NCBI GenBank assembly: GCA_964017065.1
Contig: OZ024785.1
Span: 9,627,086 to 9,691,085, forward strand
DNA from: Haliclona indistincta
Taxonomy: Eukaryota; Porifera; Demospongiae; Haplosclerida; Chalinidae
Reading direction: 5' to 3'
DNA: 64,000 bases
Below are positions 48,201-59,769 of the stretch, piece by piece (positions within the stretch are counted from its first letter, which is position 1; every line of letters starts with the position of its first letter). Below the pieces are notes generated by a model, which saw nothing but the letters and a program-made list of their open reading frames with translations, searched no databases and was not told where the DNA came from. Position numbers and translations under genes: made by a program.

Positions 48201-48300
48201 GAGTTTGTGATAGATGAACGCGCGAGCCTGAGCGAGTGCTCGCTTGGCGCAGGCTAGGTTACGATACAAGCGAGGAGTCGGTGTAAGCTGTCATTACTTC
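45294..48300 (-). mobile_element. BEL/Pao LTR retrotransposon, 5' part, minus strand
   Basis: In order on the minus strand: N-terminal Gag (MDKPKQIELAKRRRGYHKG, 47647-47892), a coiled-coil piece (47384-47632), a DUF1759-type Gag core (IAVPTFNGNILTWKPFW, 46727-47302), zinc knuckles CLNCLRPGHFVNHC and HKCHECQKSHH, an aspartic protease-like region with ARALLDAGLSISFIT, and the start of the reverse transcriptase (TKTRVVFNASAKSSSG). It ends at 45294 before the catalytic part. The protease motif reads DAG where D(S/T)G is expected. Frames are split at three places. The RT core, RNase H, integrase and right LTR are absent. A 5' LTR could lie in 47900-48500 but has no partner to prove it. Confidence 0.85.
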
Positions 48301-48789
48301 GACGATGCTTGTTTGCGATTTGTGGCGAGTGTAGATTCAAGTTGGGAGGCGAGGGAATGGAGTGTCAATGACGTTCAAAATGGCGGTTTTTGGAATGGAT
48401 ACAAGTGTTGTATGTACGTGTTTGCTCACCGGTTGAGGGGACTTCAGAGGAGAGACAGCAACAATAGGGGCCGGAAGGTGACCAGAAATATGTTGGCCTC
48501 TCTCCGATGCTAACGGATTTTCCTAGTAGCTAGCCTGCCCTCCCAAACCCGATGATGGCGTTGATCAATAATTAATTATTATAGACAATGAGGATAGATA
48601 GACACAAACAAACAGTGATTGAGCTAAAATGCTAAATAAACGTTGTTCTGAGAGTTGCATGAACATGTTATGTCCGCTCACAGTATTGATTTAGCTGCAG
48701 CACTGTTTTGTGAGTTAAAGCACCAGCTTATACAAACGATCTACAACTATTTTTTGTTTAGACTTACCTGGTCATATGCTACTCTTGGA

Positions 48790-50103
48790 ATGAAGCACCA
48801 AAGGTGCAGATGCCTCGGTGGAATGCAACCATTTCACATACACAGCAACAAAAAAAGCTATTTTACCTTTCTGTACAGCAATCACAATGCAGTATAATAG
48901 TTATGCAATGCAATTCCTGTATGATGAAATTAAAGCTGAAGAGCGCTGCAACAAGCTGCAATACAGCACTGTATGCAGAATGAACAGATTTCACGAAACC
49001 CTCGGCGTGTTGCACATTGTAGAGTTAGCTCCTTAGTTATTGTTTGCAGAAGGAGCTTTGCAGCTAAAGCCAACCCGCTTGCTATTGAAACTGCACTGCT
49101 AACTAGAAGACAGCAAAGTGCTGACCACAACCGAGACAAGGTGTGTCAAGTGGGCGTGACCGTGAACACTGAGTAGGTAGCCATTGCTCTAGGCTTTGAT
49201 AGGCTTTTTCTTGAGATGTCTACGCACCCCCAGAGCTGTCCTGCAGTTTAGATGGAATCTACAAGTACCTAGGTAGTCAACTATGGACGGTTTTGTCGTC
49301 AGAGAGGTCAAAGACGGCCGTCAAGGTGAGCCAGCCACAACTCGAGAACGAAAGCACTTTAGCAAAATCCACGAGTCACATTGCAAGCCATTGTCGTGCT
49401 AAGCCTGTTCATACCTTTACCGAGTTTCAGAAGTGAGCGATGGTCTCTGCAGCTCATTGGACAGACAGAATGAATGACAAACCAAGTACCGTAACCCTCG
49501 CGCATGCGCCGAGGGTTAATAAGCTAGTGTGTTGCAACTATGCAATCAGAAGCCAATCAGTGCTGACCACTAATTCAACTGGGCGTGTCTGTAAAGTTCA
49601 ATTCAAGTGCAGAGCACAGCACAGCACATACACGAGCGAGATAGCGTCCTACGCTGCTATCCTGTGACTTATCAGTTTCTAGGCAGTCAACTGTGGATAG
49701 TTTTGTCTACGGAGAACTCTAGATCATCAGCAACTACTGTAGCTCAAGCCGGCGAGCTCAAGCTCGAGCTGTAGGCCTTCGAGAGAATTTCGCTGGACCT
49801 ACAAAGCTGTTTTGTAGTACAAACGAACTCACTAGCTGTAAGGCAGTCAGCTGTAAACTGTTTTGTCTTTAGAGGAGTCCAGATAGCCGGGAACAGCCAT
49901 TGAGGTAAGCATCTCACGGCATAACTCACGAACGGAGCTTTAGAACCAACAATCCATCAATACAGTTCCGAGCAAATAGCGATTTCTACCTGTGTTGCTG
50001 ATATCAGCGCTTAGTTTTAGCGTGCGATGCGCTATGCCGGCAACGGACAGAATGACACACACACAACACGACTACTGTATGCCTCGTGGCGCCCAAATTC
50101 ACA
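48790..50103 (+). repeat. Composite repeat insertion, including family R1 copy 3
   Basis: Starts with a GAAGCACCAAAGGTGC..CCTCGGTGG piece as at 20777 and 21835. 48975-49520 matches 22975-23590 closely and ends CGCATGCGCCGAGGGTTAA. 49540-50080 repeats pieces seen at 20930-21300 and 21970-22300 (AATCAGAAGCCAATCAGTGC, GTCAACTGTGGA). No coding domain seen. Confidence 0.7.
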
Positions 50104-51361
50104 ATGGGGGTTTCAAAAAGGTATGTCTACTGTTACAGCTGTACTATCTTTAACCCATGAGTGGTTGATGAAACTTGACGATAACCAAGAAATTTCCTGC
50201 ATTTTCTTTGATTTTAAAAAGGCCTTTGACAGCATACCCCACGCTTTGCTTATGGGTAAATTAGATCTTTTGCATCTTCCCCAGTTCATTCTTTCATGGC
50301 TAGACAGTTATCTAACTAAACGCCAGCAGAGAGTTGTGGTGCATCTGAGTGTATTACTGTGGTGTCTGGAGTACCACAAGGTTCTATTTTGGGGCCGCTT
50401 TTGTTCTTGATATACATCGACAGCATTTCCCAAATCCATATATCAATCAACAGCAAGCTTGTGCTGTATGCTGATGATATTCTTCTTTACAAAACAATTT
50501 CTGAGGCCTGTGATTTTTCTTCCCTACAAGAAGATGTCAATCGTATTGATTTCTGGTCCTCCAGCAATGCTATGACTTTTAATGTTTCCAAATGTAAACA
50601 GATGTTATTGTCTCGAAAGCGTAATCCAACTACTCCTACACCAATGTTGTTAAATGGTGAACCTTTGGAAGTTGTTAATTCCTACAAATATTTGGGCTTT
50701 GTGATAACCTCTGACCTTAGCTGGAGTTCTCACATTAATTATATTTGCAGCAAGGCTAAGAAAATGTTGGGTATGCTCTACAGACAATTTTCAAATCATT
50801 CTAGCGAGCCTGCAATGATTAGGCTTTATCTAACACTTGTTAGGCCAGTTTTAGAATATGGTGCTGAAGTGTGGCATCCGCATCTAATTAAAGATATTCA
50901 GGCACTTGAAAATGTGCAGAAGTTCGCTCTCCGTATTTGTTCTAAACAATGGCAGATGAGTTACCCTGACCTGCTCAATCACTTCAAAATTCCAACCCTG
51001 GAAAATCGCCGTTTATTTTTGTCTCTTTGTACGTTTTTTAAAATTGTAAATAAAATTAATTACTTTCCTCCTGCTCTTATCCCACCTCACACCCCTTTAT
51101 CTGTTTTACGCTCATCTAATCCATATAACTATTCTGTTTCCTTTTCCCGTACCACTAGATATTCTAACTCTTTCATTTTACGTACTACTAAACTTTGGAA
51201 TAACTTACCTGTAGACATTAAATCATGTACTAACTTTAGACAATTTTAAAATCTTATTTCCTCTTTATTTCTGTAACTTTAAATTTTTTTTCCTCTCCAC
51301 ACATCTTACATCAGCTTTTAGCTATCATGTGTGTGTATTGTATAAAAAAAAAAAAAAAAAA
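50104..51361 (+). mobile_element. 5'-truncated LINE, reverse transcriptase C-terminal half, poly(A) end
   Basis: Two frames with a 1-nt shift near 50355. They read ISCIFFDFKKAFDSIPH (RT block A with FDFxKAFD), VSGVPQGSILGPLLF (block B), LVLYADDILLYK (catalytic YADD), KYLGFVITSDLSW, then the C-terminal region with YGAEVWHPHLIKDIQALE and LWNNLPVDIKSC. It ends in about 18 A residues at 51343-51361. The Jockey/CR1/Rex-like C-terminal style is clear; the exact clade is not decided. No ORF1, endonuclease or 5' half is present. Inserted in the duplicated LARS2 intron. Confidence 0.88.
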
Positions 51362-51636
51362 TACTACTGGTTGAGTTTCATCCAAAATTGACGCACGACA
51401 TCGATTATTTATTTTGAACAAGGCATAATTTGCACAAGAAAACTCACTGTTCGGTCCACACTGAAGGACTAATGGACCTGTCTATAGCTGCATTCTCAGC
51501 AGGTAGACCAAACGAGTCCCATCCCATCGGATGAAGCACCTACACGGTACAATAAACATGCTAGTAATGCAGTGCTGCTCTCACTCACATTCTTCCCTCT
51601 CATTCTGTGATAGTGAGCCAGCATGTCACTGATAGC

Positions 51637-52137
51637 GGGCGTATTTTACTTTAGCCCCCCCCCTCGAATATGCGTGGGTTAATTAATTGACACCTCGAGG
51701 TGTTAAATTTTTGTCACGCGCGTGCTGCAGCAACTAAATACTAAACCCAAGACCTTAAAAAACTTCTTCTAACTGCGCAAAGTCGAGATGGTCTTCCTAA
51801 CTAAGGATCGTCGGGAGGGTTTTCCCAACTAAGGATCGTCGGGAGGGTCTTCCTAACTAAAGATCGTCGAGAGGAAGACCCTCCCGACGATCCTTAGTTT
51901 AAGTTAGGAAGACCCTCTCGACGATCCTTAGTTAGGAAGACCCTCCCGACGATCCTTAGTTAGTTAGGAAGACCCTCTCGACTTTGCGCAGTTAGGCGAA
52001 GTTTTTTAAGGTCTTGGGTTTAGTATTTAGTTTTGTTTAGTTGCTGCAGCACGCGCGTGACTAATATTTAACACCTCGAGGTGTTAATTAATTCACCCAC
52101 GCAGTTTCGAGGGGGGGGCTAAAGTAAAATACGCCCC
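51637..52137. mobile_element. Foldback with an internal 30-bp repeat cluster
   Basis: Ends GGGCGTATTTTACTTTAGCC and inverse, arms of about 140 bases. The centre (51785-51985) is made of CTTCCTAACTAAGGATCGTC GGGAGGGT-type units in both orientations. It sits in the broken LARS2 exon 2 and replaces 67 bases. Confidence 0.8.
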
Positions 52138-52818
52138 TTCTCCCTTGTATCATCCTCTGCAAGCTTAGCTACAGGATTGTCCTTCCAAATGACTTGCCAT
52201 TTTGATTCAACATCCTTTGGTACGTAATCAGGGATATCATTATGAGCACGGATCTGTGATAGTCTACTGTGACACAGTCGTGATTGCTGTAAAACATATA
52301 AATAAACATTCAGTCGAGTCAGACTCTTATGCCATGGTACAGCTCACTTGTGAAGTAAATCTCGCCAAGCTCTTGTCATCGCCTTTCACTAAGGCAGGGT
52401 AGCAGTGTAGAACGGATAAATTCGACAGCCTTCTCTGCGCCACACTGACCCATTTTCTGCCACGTGCTTCTGAAGAAGGCTGACTCAGCTAGTGTTAGCC
52501 ACGCCCTTAATTTTTTAGTGGCGTGTGATGCTAGCCAGCTATGTTATTTATAGTTGGTCTTCAACAGACATTAGTATACTAACATATATGGCTACCTCTA
52601 GCTAGCTGACGCTCCTTGACTCTTGAACACTATAATACCATAGTGAGCTAGTCATATGCATATAATTATTGCACAGCATGGACTTGCCTGCTCTGATGCA
52701 TGCTCTACACTATCATAGGCTGGATTACTGCTCATAGTGAATGAATGATTGTTTTGCTGCTGTAACTGAAGAGTTACGTAGAGTCAGGTAAAACCCAGTT
52801 AAATTACCCAGGTATAAC

Positions 52819-52840
52819 CATAGACTTTAAAGTCTATGGT
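52819..52840. repeat. 22-bp perfect palindrome inserted with a TATAA duplication
   Basis: CCATAGACTTTAAAGTCTATGG lies between two TATAA copies. The paralogous site near 33463 reads CAGGTATAACTGGC with nothing inserted. Confidence 0.85.
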
Positions 52841-53394
52841 ATAACTGGCATAATAATTGTGTTGAACATAGTGTTACATATTTGATGTGCCAAATGTCCA
52901 CAATAAACATAGTTCTACATTATTTGTTACATACCATTATGTCCAGTTTTACCTGGCAGTGACACATATACCAATTAAACTTCTGAATCGACCTCTAGCT
53001 CAATCTCTCCAAAATAGCTTAGACACTGCATGCATACATCCATAGATCTCGCATTATGCCAACTCCCACGCATTTCTCACATACTTTCCTCACCTTCTCA
53101 ACCTCTTAGAAATAAATTAACAACCCTCATCACATGCTTCCAGGTTTGCTAAGTTTGATCATGCAGTGAAAGCAATTAAGGCATTGAGCAGCTAAACCAT
53201 AGAGATTTTACAATGTTTATCTCATCCACATTTTACATGTGACTTGTTTTCATTTTTTGTATGTTTATGGTCTCTGGAAATTACTAGTGACATCATATGC
53301 TGGGTTGAGCTCAGTGATCACTGTATTATCATAGCAACATTGCAGTGTGGTATCTGCAACTGAGAGATAGCAGTTTATAGAGTAGTATGCCATA

Positions 53395-53885
53395 CATACT
53401 TATTGACTGAAGCATGCGCTACACTATCATAGGCTGGATTACTGTTCATAGTGAAAGAATGATTGTTTTGCTGCTGTAACTGAAGAGTATAGAGTAAGTA
53501 CTCAGATCTCTAGTAATACTGACTAACTTTAGTACTGTTACAAGACCTACAGTCAATGCTGTCATATGTTTTGAAATCATCATCACTCAACAGAGCAGGG
53601 CTATTGTACTATATACAGACAAACACAGTTGAATAAAGCAACACTGAAGTGCATGAACGAGTCAGTGCTAACTATCTTAACTTCCACTGAGTCTTCATCA
53701 ATCACATCATACAAAACAGTCTCCATCTGTAATTAATATTTGTAGAAAAACAAGTGAAGAACATGTTCAAACAGTCACTGAACACTAATGATAAACTCAC
53801 TTCTTGTTGTTGCTGTTTACAGCTAAACTCATCCTCTCTGTGAACCGGCAAGCACATGAACTGGTTATGCAATAGTTGGAACTCA
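53395..53885 (-). CDS. Receptor cytoplasmic-tail-like exons with tyrosine motifs
   Basis: Short exons with good splice sites: 53801-53885 (QLLHNQFMCLPVHREDEF), 53682-53726 (METVLYDVIDEDSVE), about 53547-53608 (YNSPALLSDDDFKTYDSID) and 53395-53490 (MNSNPAYDSV). Runs of YDVI, YDSI and NPAY are typical of phosphotyrosine or adaptor docking tails in invertebrate receptors. The first two join in phase 0. The phase of the last exon does not fit the 53547 donor I propose, so one link is wrong or skipped. No transmembrane or extracellular exon is seen. Exons at 54181-54221 and 54384-54461 join in phase upstream and may belong to this gene or to another. Confidence 0.4.
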
Positions 53886-54180
53886 CTGCACTATTTTCAC
53901 ATCTTTCCTGCGGCTTGGATAATTTCGCTTGCATCCTAGTCATGTTGGTAAACCAGGATAAATCAAAAATTAGCCGGTTTGACCGCCTCTGTTAGCTAGG
54001 CTATAGCAGTGCCCGTTGATCACCTAGTGGCGGCTAGTAGCTTGCTGTCAGTGCCTGTGTGACTAGGTCTCTAATAGTGTAATTAACCTGTTGCTCTGTC
54101 GGGTATATGCTCTGCTAGCCTATACATGTGTCTGCATATAGAGAGTCAGTCAATAGCTCACAGCTCATGTTTGTACCTAC

Positions 54181-54461
54181 CCCGTGACGAGAGGGTGCGA
54201 GTGATACAACTGTCTGAAGCACTGGCTTGAGAGAGGGAAATGTCCTTTTTGTCTTGCCTGATGATAGAGACATCTGACTGATACGAGTAGAGTCCAATAA
54301 CCCGGCTGAAGCCAGCACCACATTCGCCAGCACCACATTCGTAGAAGCCATACATCAACATTTTTGTGGTTAGTGGTACATACGAGCTCAATTACGAAGA
54401 CGCAGTTAGCGCAGCCATTGCGCTCGACGTCATCGAGTCTCGAGGCTAGACTAGCCGCCAT
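54181..54461 (-). CDS. Hypothetical 5' exons, MAASLASRLDDVERNG
   Basis: Exon 1 (54384-54461) encodes 26 residues to a GTATGT donor; exon 2 (54181-54221) follows CAAGCCAG and ends at GTAGGT in phase 2, which fits the exon at 53801-53885. Product not recognised. Its ATG overlaps the ATG of a plus-strand frame in CATG. Confidence 0.4.
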
Positions 54462-54900
54462 GCAGAGCAGTCAGAGAGTAGCGGGCCAGCGCCTGTGAGT
54501 CAGTATTATACCTGTACAGCATGTAGGCCTATTGGTAGTGCTCTATTCTCTGCCAGCATCTCAAGTTATTCACTATACATTTGTAACTTGTCACGCTGCT
54601 TATTGTTACTTACTGGGTGTGGCACTGAATCAGTGACTATGCAATAACTGACCAATTTCTACATGTGAGTTCCTTCTAGAGGTGCATGTCAAATCTCATT
54701 TTCTCTCTTTCTAGGTGTTTCCTGGACCCAGCAATAAGAGTGTGTACGTTGATATTAATTTTACCGATAACAACACACTCCACATTATTGCTGGGTGTGG
54801 CAATTTGTGCTGGCTATGTACAACATCCAGGCTTTTTTACTTTATTGCAACTTGTAGAACAGTGTCTTAGCTTCACCATGGTACAATTGGTTTGTCACTA
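54460..54900 (+). CDS. Hypothetical small membrane protein whose last exon resembles the satellite unit
   Basis: Exon 1 starts at ATG 54460 in a GCCGCCATG context and ends at GCGCCT with a GTGAGT donor. Exon 2, after TTTCTAG at about 54714, continues in phase as LCFLDPAIRVCTLILILP to a stop at 54898-54900, about 73 residues with a hydrophobic segment. The second half of exon 2 (from about 54806) is unit 1 of the satellite that follows. Only frame continuity and context support it. It may be a real short gene or a chance frame next to a tandem repeat. Confidence 0.3.
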
Positions 54901-57682
54901 GCTAGTTCACAGGCCCAGCACAAATTCAGATAGTACTTTTAACTGTTATTTATGAATCTCACTAACACATTTTGAATTTGTGCTGGCTATGTACAACATC
55001 CAGGCTTTTTTACTTTATTGCAACTTGTAGAACAGTGTCTTAGCTTCACCATGGTACAATTGGTTTGTCACTAGCTAGTTCACAGGCCCAGCACAAATTC
55101 AGATAGTACTTTTAACTGAATCTCATTAACACATTTTGAATTTGTGCTGGCTATCTACGAACTCCAAGAGTTTAATCTTTATTGCATCTTGTAGAACAGT
55201 GTCTTAGCTTCACCATGGTACAATTGGTTTGTCACTAGCTAGTTCACAGGCCCAGCACAAATTCAGATAGTACTTTTAACTGTTATTTATGAATCTCATT
55301 AACACATTTTGAATTTGTGCTGGCTATGTACAACAGCCAGGCTTTTGTACTGTATTGCATCTTGTAGAACAGTGTCTTAGCTTCACCATGGTACAATTGG
55401 TTTGTCACTAGCTAGTTCACAGGCCCAGCACAAATTCAGATAGTACTTTTAACTGAATCTCATTAACACATTTTGAATTTGTGCTGGCTATCTACGAACT
55501 CCAAGAGTTTAATCTTTATTGCATCTTGTAGAACAGTGTCTTAGCTTCACCATGGTACAATTGGTTTGTCACTAGCTAGTTCACAGGCCCAGCACAAATT
55601 CAGACAGTACTTTTAACTGTTATTTATGAATCTCATTAACACATTTTGAATTTGTGCTGGCTATCTACGAACTCCAAGAGTTTAATCTTTATTGCATCTT
55701 GTAGAACAGTGTCTTAGCTTCACCATGGTACAATTGGTTTGTCACTAGCTAGTTCACAGGCCCAGCACAAATTCAGATAGTCCTTTTAATTGTTATTTAT
55801 GAATCTCATTAACACATTTTGAATTTGTGCTGGCTATCTACGAACTCCAAGAGTTTAATCTTTATTGCATCTTGTAGAACAGTGTCTTAGCTTCACCATG
55901 GTACAATTGGTTTGTCACTAGCTAGTTCACAGGCCCAGCACAAATTCAGATAGTACTTTTAACTGTTATTTATGAATCTCATTAACACATTTTGAATTTG
56001 TGCTGGCTATGTACAACAGCCAGGCTTTTGTACTGTATTGCATCTTGTAGAACAGTGTCTTAGCTTCACCATGGTACAATTGGTTTGTCACTAGCTAGTT
56101 CACAGGCCCAGCACAAATTCAGACAGTACTTTTAACTGTTATTTATGAATCTCATTAACACATTTTGAATTTGTGCTGGCTATCTACGAACTCCAAGAGT
56201 TTAATCTTTATTGCATCTTGTAGAACAGTGTCTTAGCTTCACCATGGTACAATTGGTTTGTCACTAGCTAGTTCACAGCCCCAGCACAAATTCAGATAGT
56301 ACTTTTAACTGTTATTTATGAATCTCATTAACACATTTTGAATTTGTGCTGGCTATGTACAACATCCAGGCTTTTTTACTTTATTGCAACTTGTAGAACA
56401 GTGTCTTAGCTTCACCACGGTACAATTGGTTTGTCACTAGCTAGTTCACAGCCCCAGCACAAATTCAGATAGTACTTTTAACTGTTATTTATGAATCTCA
56501 TTAACACATTTTGAATTTGTGCTGGCTATGTACAACATCCAGGCTTTTTTACTTTATTGCAACTTGTAGAACAGTGTCTTAGCTTCACCATGGTACAATT
56601 GGTTTGTCACTAGCTAGTTCACAGACCCAGCACAAATTCAGATAGTACTTTTAACTGTTATTTATGAATCTCATTAACACATTTTGAATTTGTGCTGGCT
56701 ATGTACAACAGCCAGGCTTTTGTACTGTATTGCATCTTGTAGAACAGTGTCTTAGCTTCACCATGGTACAATTGGTTTGTCACTAGCTAGTTCACAGACC
56801 CAGCACAAATTCAGATAGTACTTTTAACTGTTATTTATGAATCTCATTAACACATTTTGAATTTGTGCTGGCTATCTACGAACTCCAAGAGTTTAATCTT
56901 TATTGCATCTTGTAGAACAGTGTCTTAGCTTCACCATGGTACAATTGGTTTGTCACTAGCTAGTTCACAGGCCCAGCACAAATTCAGATAGTACTTTTAA
57001 CTGTTATTTATGAATCTCATTAACACATTTTGAATTTGTGCTGGCTATCTACGAACTCCAAGAGTTTAATCTTTATTGCATCTTGTAGAACAGTGTCTTA
57101 GCTTCACCATGGTACAATTGGTTTGTCACTAGCTAGTTCACAGCCCCAGCACAAATTCAGATAGTACTTTTAACTGTTATTTATGAATCTCATTAACACA
57201 TTTTGAATTTGTGCTGGCTATCTACGAACTCCAAGAGTTTAATCTTTATTGCATCTTGTAGAACAGTGTCTTAGCTTCACCATGGTACAATTGGTTTGTC
57301 ACTAGCTAGTTCACAGGCCCAGCACAAATTCAGATAGTACTTTTAACTGTTATTTATGAATCTCATTAACACATTTTGAATTTGTGCTGGCTATGTACAA
57401 CAGCCAGGCTTTTGTACTGTATTGCATCTTGTAGAACAGTGTCTTAGCTTCACCATGGTACAATTGGTTTGTCACTAGCTAGTTCACAGACCCAGCACAA
57501 ATTCAGATAGTACTTTTAACTGTTATTTATGAATCTCATTAACACATTTTGAATTTGTGCTGGCTATGTACAACAGCCAGGCTTTTGTACTGTATTGCAT
57601 CTTGTAGAACAGTGTCTTAGCTTCACCATGGTACAATTGGTTTGTCTCTAGCTAGTTCACAGGCCCAGCACAAATTCACAAA
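54806..57682 (+). repeat. ~172-bp satellite, 17 units in three variants
   Basis: The unit begins GAATTTGTGCTGGC and its middle ends CCAGCACAAATTC, so each unit holds a 13-base inverted pair around about 100 bases, followed by TTTTAACTGTTATTTATGAA. Variants differ after GGCTAT: GTACAACATCCAGGC (A1), GTACAACAGCCAGGC (A2) and CTACGAACTCCAAGAG (B). Unit starts are near 54806, 54974, 55137, 55310, 55474, 55649, 55821, 55997, 56167, 56340, 56515, 56690, 56863, 57036, 57208, 57380 and 57555. The order is A1 A1 B A2 B B B A2 B A1 A1 A2 B B B A2 A2. Confidence 0.95.
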
Positions 57683-57689
57683 CCACTTT

Positions 57690-58931
57690 TAACTGTCATT
57701 AATGCGTATCGGTGTTGATGCATCCATGGTGATCAGTTTGATAAATGTTTGTAGCTAAGATGTATATTAAAAAGCACAAATTAATACAGGTATTATACAT
57801 ATACACAACTGAATACACAACAGAATTATTTTTTTCTTACCTGCAGGGAGTACATGTATCTCACAGGTGGAATTCTGTTCATGATATGATAGAGAGATTG
57901 TGTGAACAGCAGCTGGCTGTGTGTGCTGTTTTGCAAAACCAGAGAAGCCTACTACACTTAGAACACTCTCCAGAGGAATGGAGGCTATTACAAGATTTAT
58001 GTGAGATTCTCTAACCTTTTAAGGACGCCACTGCCTACCTTAGCGCTGATCAATACCCAAGTTTGTCTACTCTAGGTCCACTTCTTGCTCAAATAAGGCT
58101 TAAGTTAGTGATCACGCCTGCTGATAGCTCAACAGCAATCCGTAACGTCAAAAAAGCAATTGCTTCCGACTTCAATGCACGTTACAAAGATCCGGATGTT
58201 TGCATGCTGATGAACAAGGCTACTTTATTAGACCCACGCCTAAAAAGCTTGGCTCGCCTGACAGAAGATCAACAAGAGGCAACTGCAAATAGTTTAGTGG
58301 ATGAGATAGTTGTCAGTCAACTACAGCCAGCTACTACTGCAATTACTACAGCAAGCACATCAGAGAACCAGTCTACTAGTAGTTCAAATGCTGTTTCAGA
58401 ATCCAGTCAATCCACCAAAAAGTGTGCTTTGGAAAAGCTGCTTGGAGATACTTTTAGTACTCTCAATGCTAGTTGTGACTCCTCATTTTCAGTATCTCTC
58501 ACTGATCTTGTAGTCGGAGAATTGACTCGTTACAAGGCCGAGCCTGTTGCAGAACTGAAGGAAAAACCTTTGGAGTGGTGAAGAACACATCACCGATCAT
58601 ACCCTCGTTTAACCAAGATGGCGCAAAAATATCTCAGTATCGTAGCTACGTCTGTTCCATCAGAGAGACTTTTTAGTATAGCTGGCATTATTGTCAGTGC
58701 CAAGAGGGCAGCACTGGACCCAGAAAATGTTGAAACACTACTTTTCTTACATGACAATCTTCCTTCTCTCTCTCTACCATACAAAAGAGCTCGTCATTGA
58801 TCTCTGTATTCACAATTTTCACATTTGTATTTAAAAAAATTTTTTTTTTAAACCCAGTTAACTGGTTAACCGACAATTATTTGTAAATAGTTAACTGGTT
58901 ATTGCTTCTGGCTAGGTTCACAGCTCTAATA
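57690..58931 (+). pseudogene. hAT-family (ZBED-like) transposase remnant
   Basis: After an acceptor near 57846 the frame reads HRWNSVHDMIERLCEQQLA, SPEEWRLLQDLCEIL, then a stop, then PFKDATAYLSADQYPSLST and LGPLLAQIRLKLV. A serine-rich linker follows, another stop at 58579, and the hAT dimerisation segment AQKYLSIVATSVPSERLFS with ENVETLLFLHDNLPS ending at 58798. At least two stop codons break it, and the BED finger and N-terminal catalytic part are missing. GGCTAGGTTCACAGCTCT at about 58910-58928 resembles a hAT terminal repeat. Confidence 0.8.
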
Positions 58932-59010
58932 TTAATAGCAACAGACCAACTATGGATTACAACACAATACACATAATATTGGTGGTGTAAAACACAAACA
59001 CACAGGTTCA

Positions 59011-59766
59011 TCAATTATTGTGATGACATAATATTATGTAACAGTTTTCACCAGATACAATAGCAGCTATGAGTATGCAAGGAAACCAGATTATGAATAA
59101 GATAGCAGCTATTATAGGCCTAGGAAAATAGCGATAACACCAACAAGCATTTTTATACATACTGCACCAAACAATAACACGAGAATATTTGCAGCACACT
59201 CGAGAAAAGCTGTAATCACAAAGAACACCTTCCAGCCTGTTGAAGAGTCGTACAGGAAGGTGACACCAGTATCTGACCCAAGCAAACAGCTTGCCAAGAA
59301 ACCACAAATAAGCAGAGCATGAATGATTGACAATGTTGCCAGTAAAGGACTCAGGACAACATAAAAACACTTAACAAAGGGAAATCGAAGTACTTAAAAT
59401 CGTCTTCAAATTGATGTATTGTACAATTTCTATTTTTTTGAAGAAAGTTCCATTTCTACTGTGGACCGTGCACCTTGCTCTTTGCTTCTTCTAATGACTG
59501 AGTCCTAGTAGATCAAAGAAATATATACTCTTGAACAGATAAATACCAAAAGTGAAGACCCAAGCAAGAGGAACGATCAATGCACCGAAAAACATGTACC
59601 AAAGAAAACCACTGATTTGAACTATATTATTGTCAACAGTGAAGTTCTCATAGTGCATCTTAGTGCATTGTGCGTCTATTCTCATAGTGCATCTTAGCAC
59701 CAATTGCATACACACTATCATTGATACTTGAGTGCTAGAACATGGATAATCAAGTGAACATGACAC
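59011..59766 (-). CDS. Hypothetical multi-pass membrane protein
   Basis: Two minus-strand frames with strong hydrophobic segments: 59491-59766 (FLWYMFFGALIVPLAWVF, FGIYLFKSIYFFDLLG) and about 59111-59390 (SIIHALLICGFLASCLLG, KVFFVITAFLECAANILVL, MLVGVIAIFLGL). They may be exons of one tetra-span protein, but I could not fix splice sites. No family recognised. Confidence 0.35.
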
Positions 59767-59769
59767 CAG

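Larger units (their letters stand above)
48620..52910 (-). pseudogene. LARS2: Duplicate of the LARS2 5' block, broken by insertions
   Basis: 48620-48790 and 51362-52908 together match 32200-33533: intron 3, exons 3, 2 and 1 of LARS2, and the flank with the receptor-tail exon. 48790-51361 is inserted repeats including a LINE. Exon 2 has lost 67 bases (those at 32697-32763 in the main gene), taking the HMGH catalytic motif, and carries a 501-bp foldback at the same spot. The initiator codon is also changed (GAGCATTTC has become GACCCATTTTC). Cannot encode a working enzyme. Confidence 0.85.

Noticed and set aside
54806..57682. CRISPR-like or coding tandem array
   Set aside because: Whole ~172-bp units repeat with shared variants; no unique spacers and no long open frame through the units.
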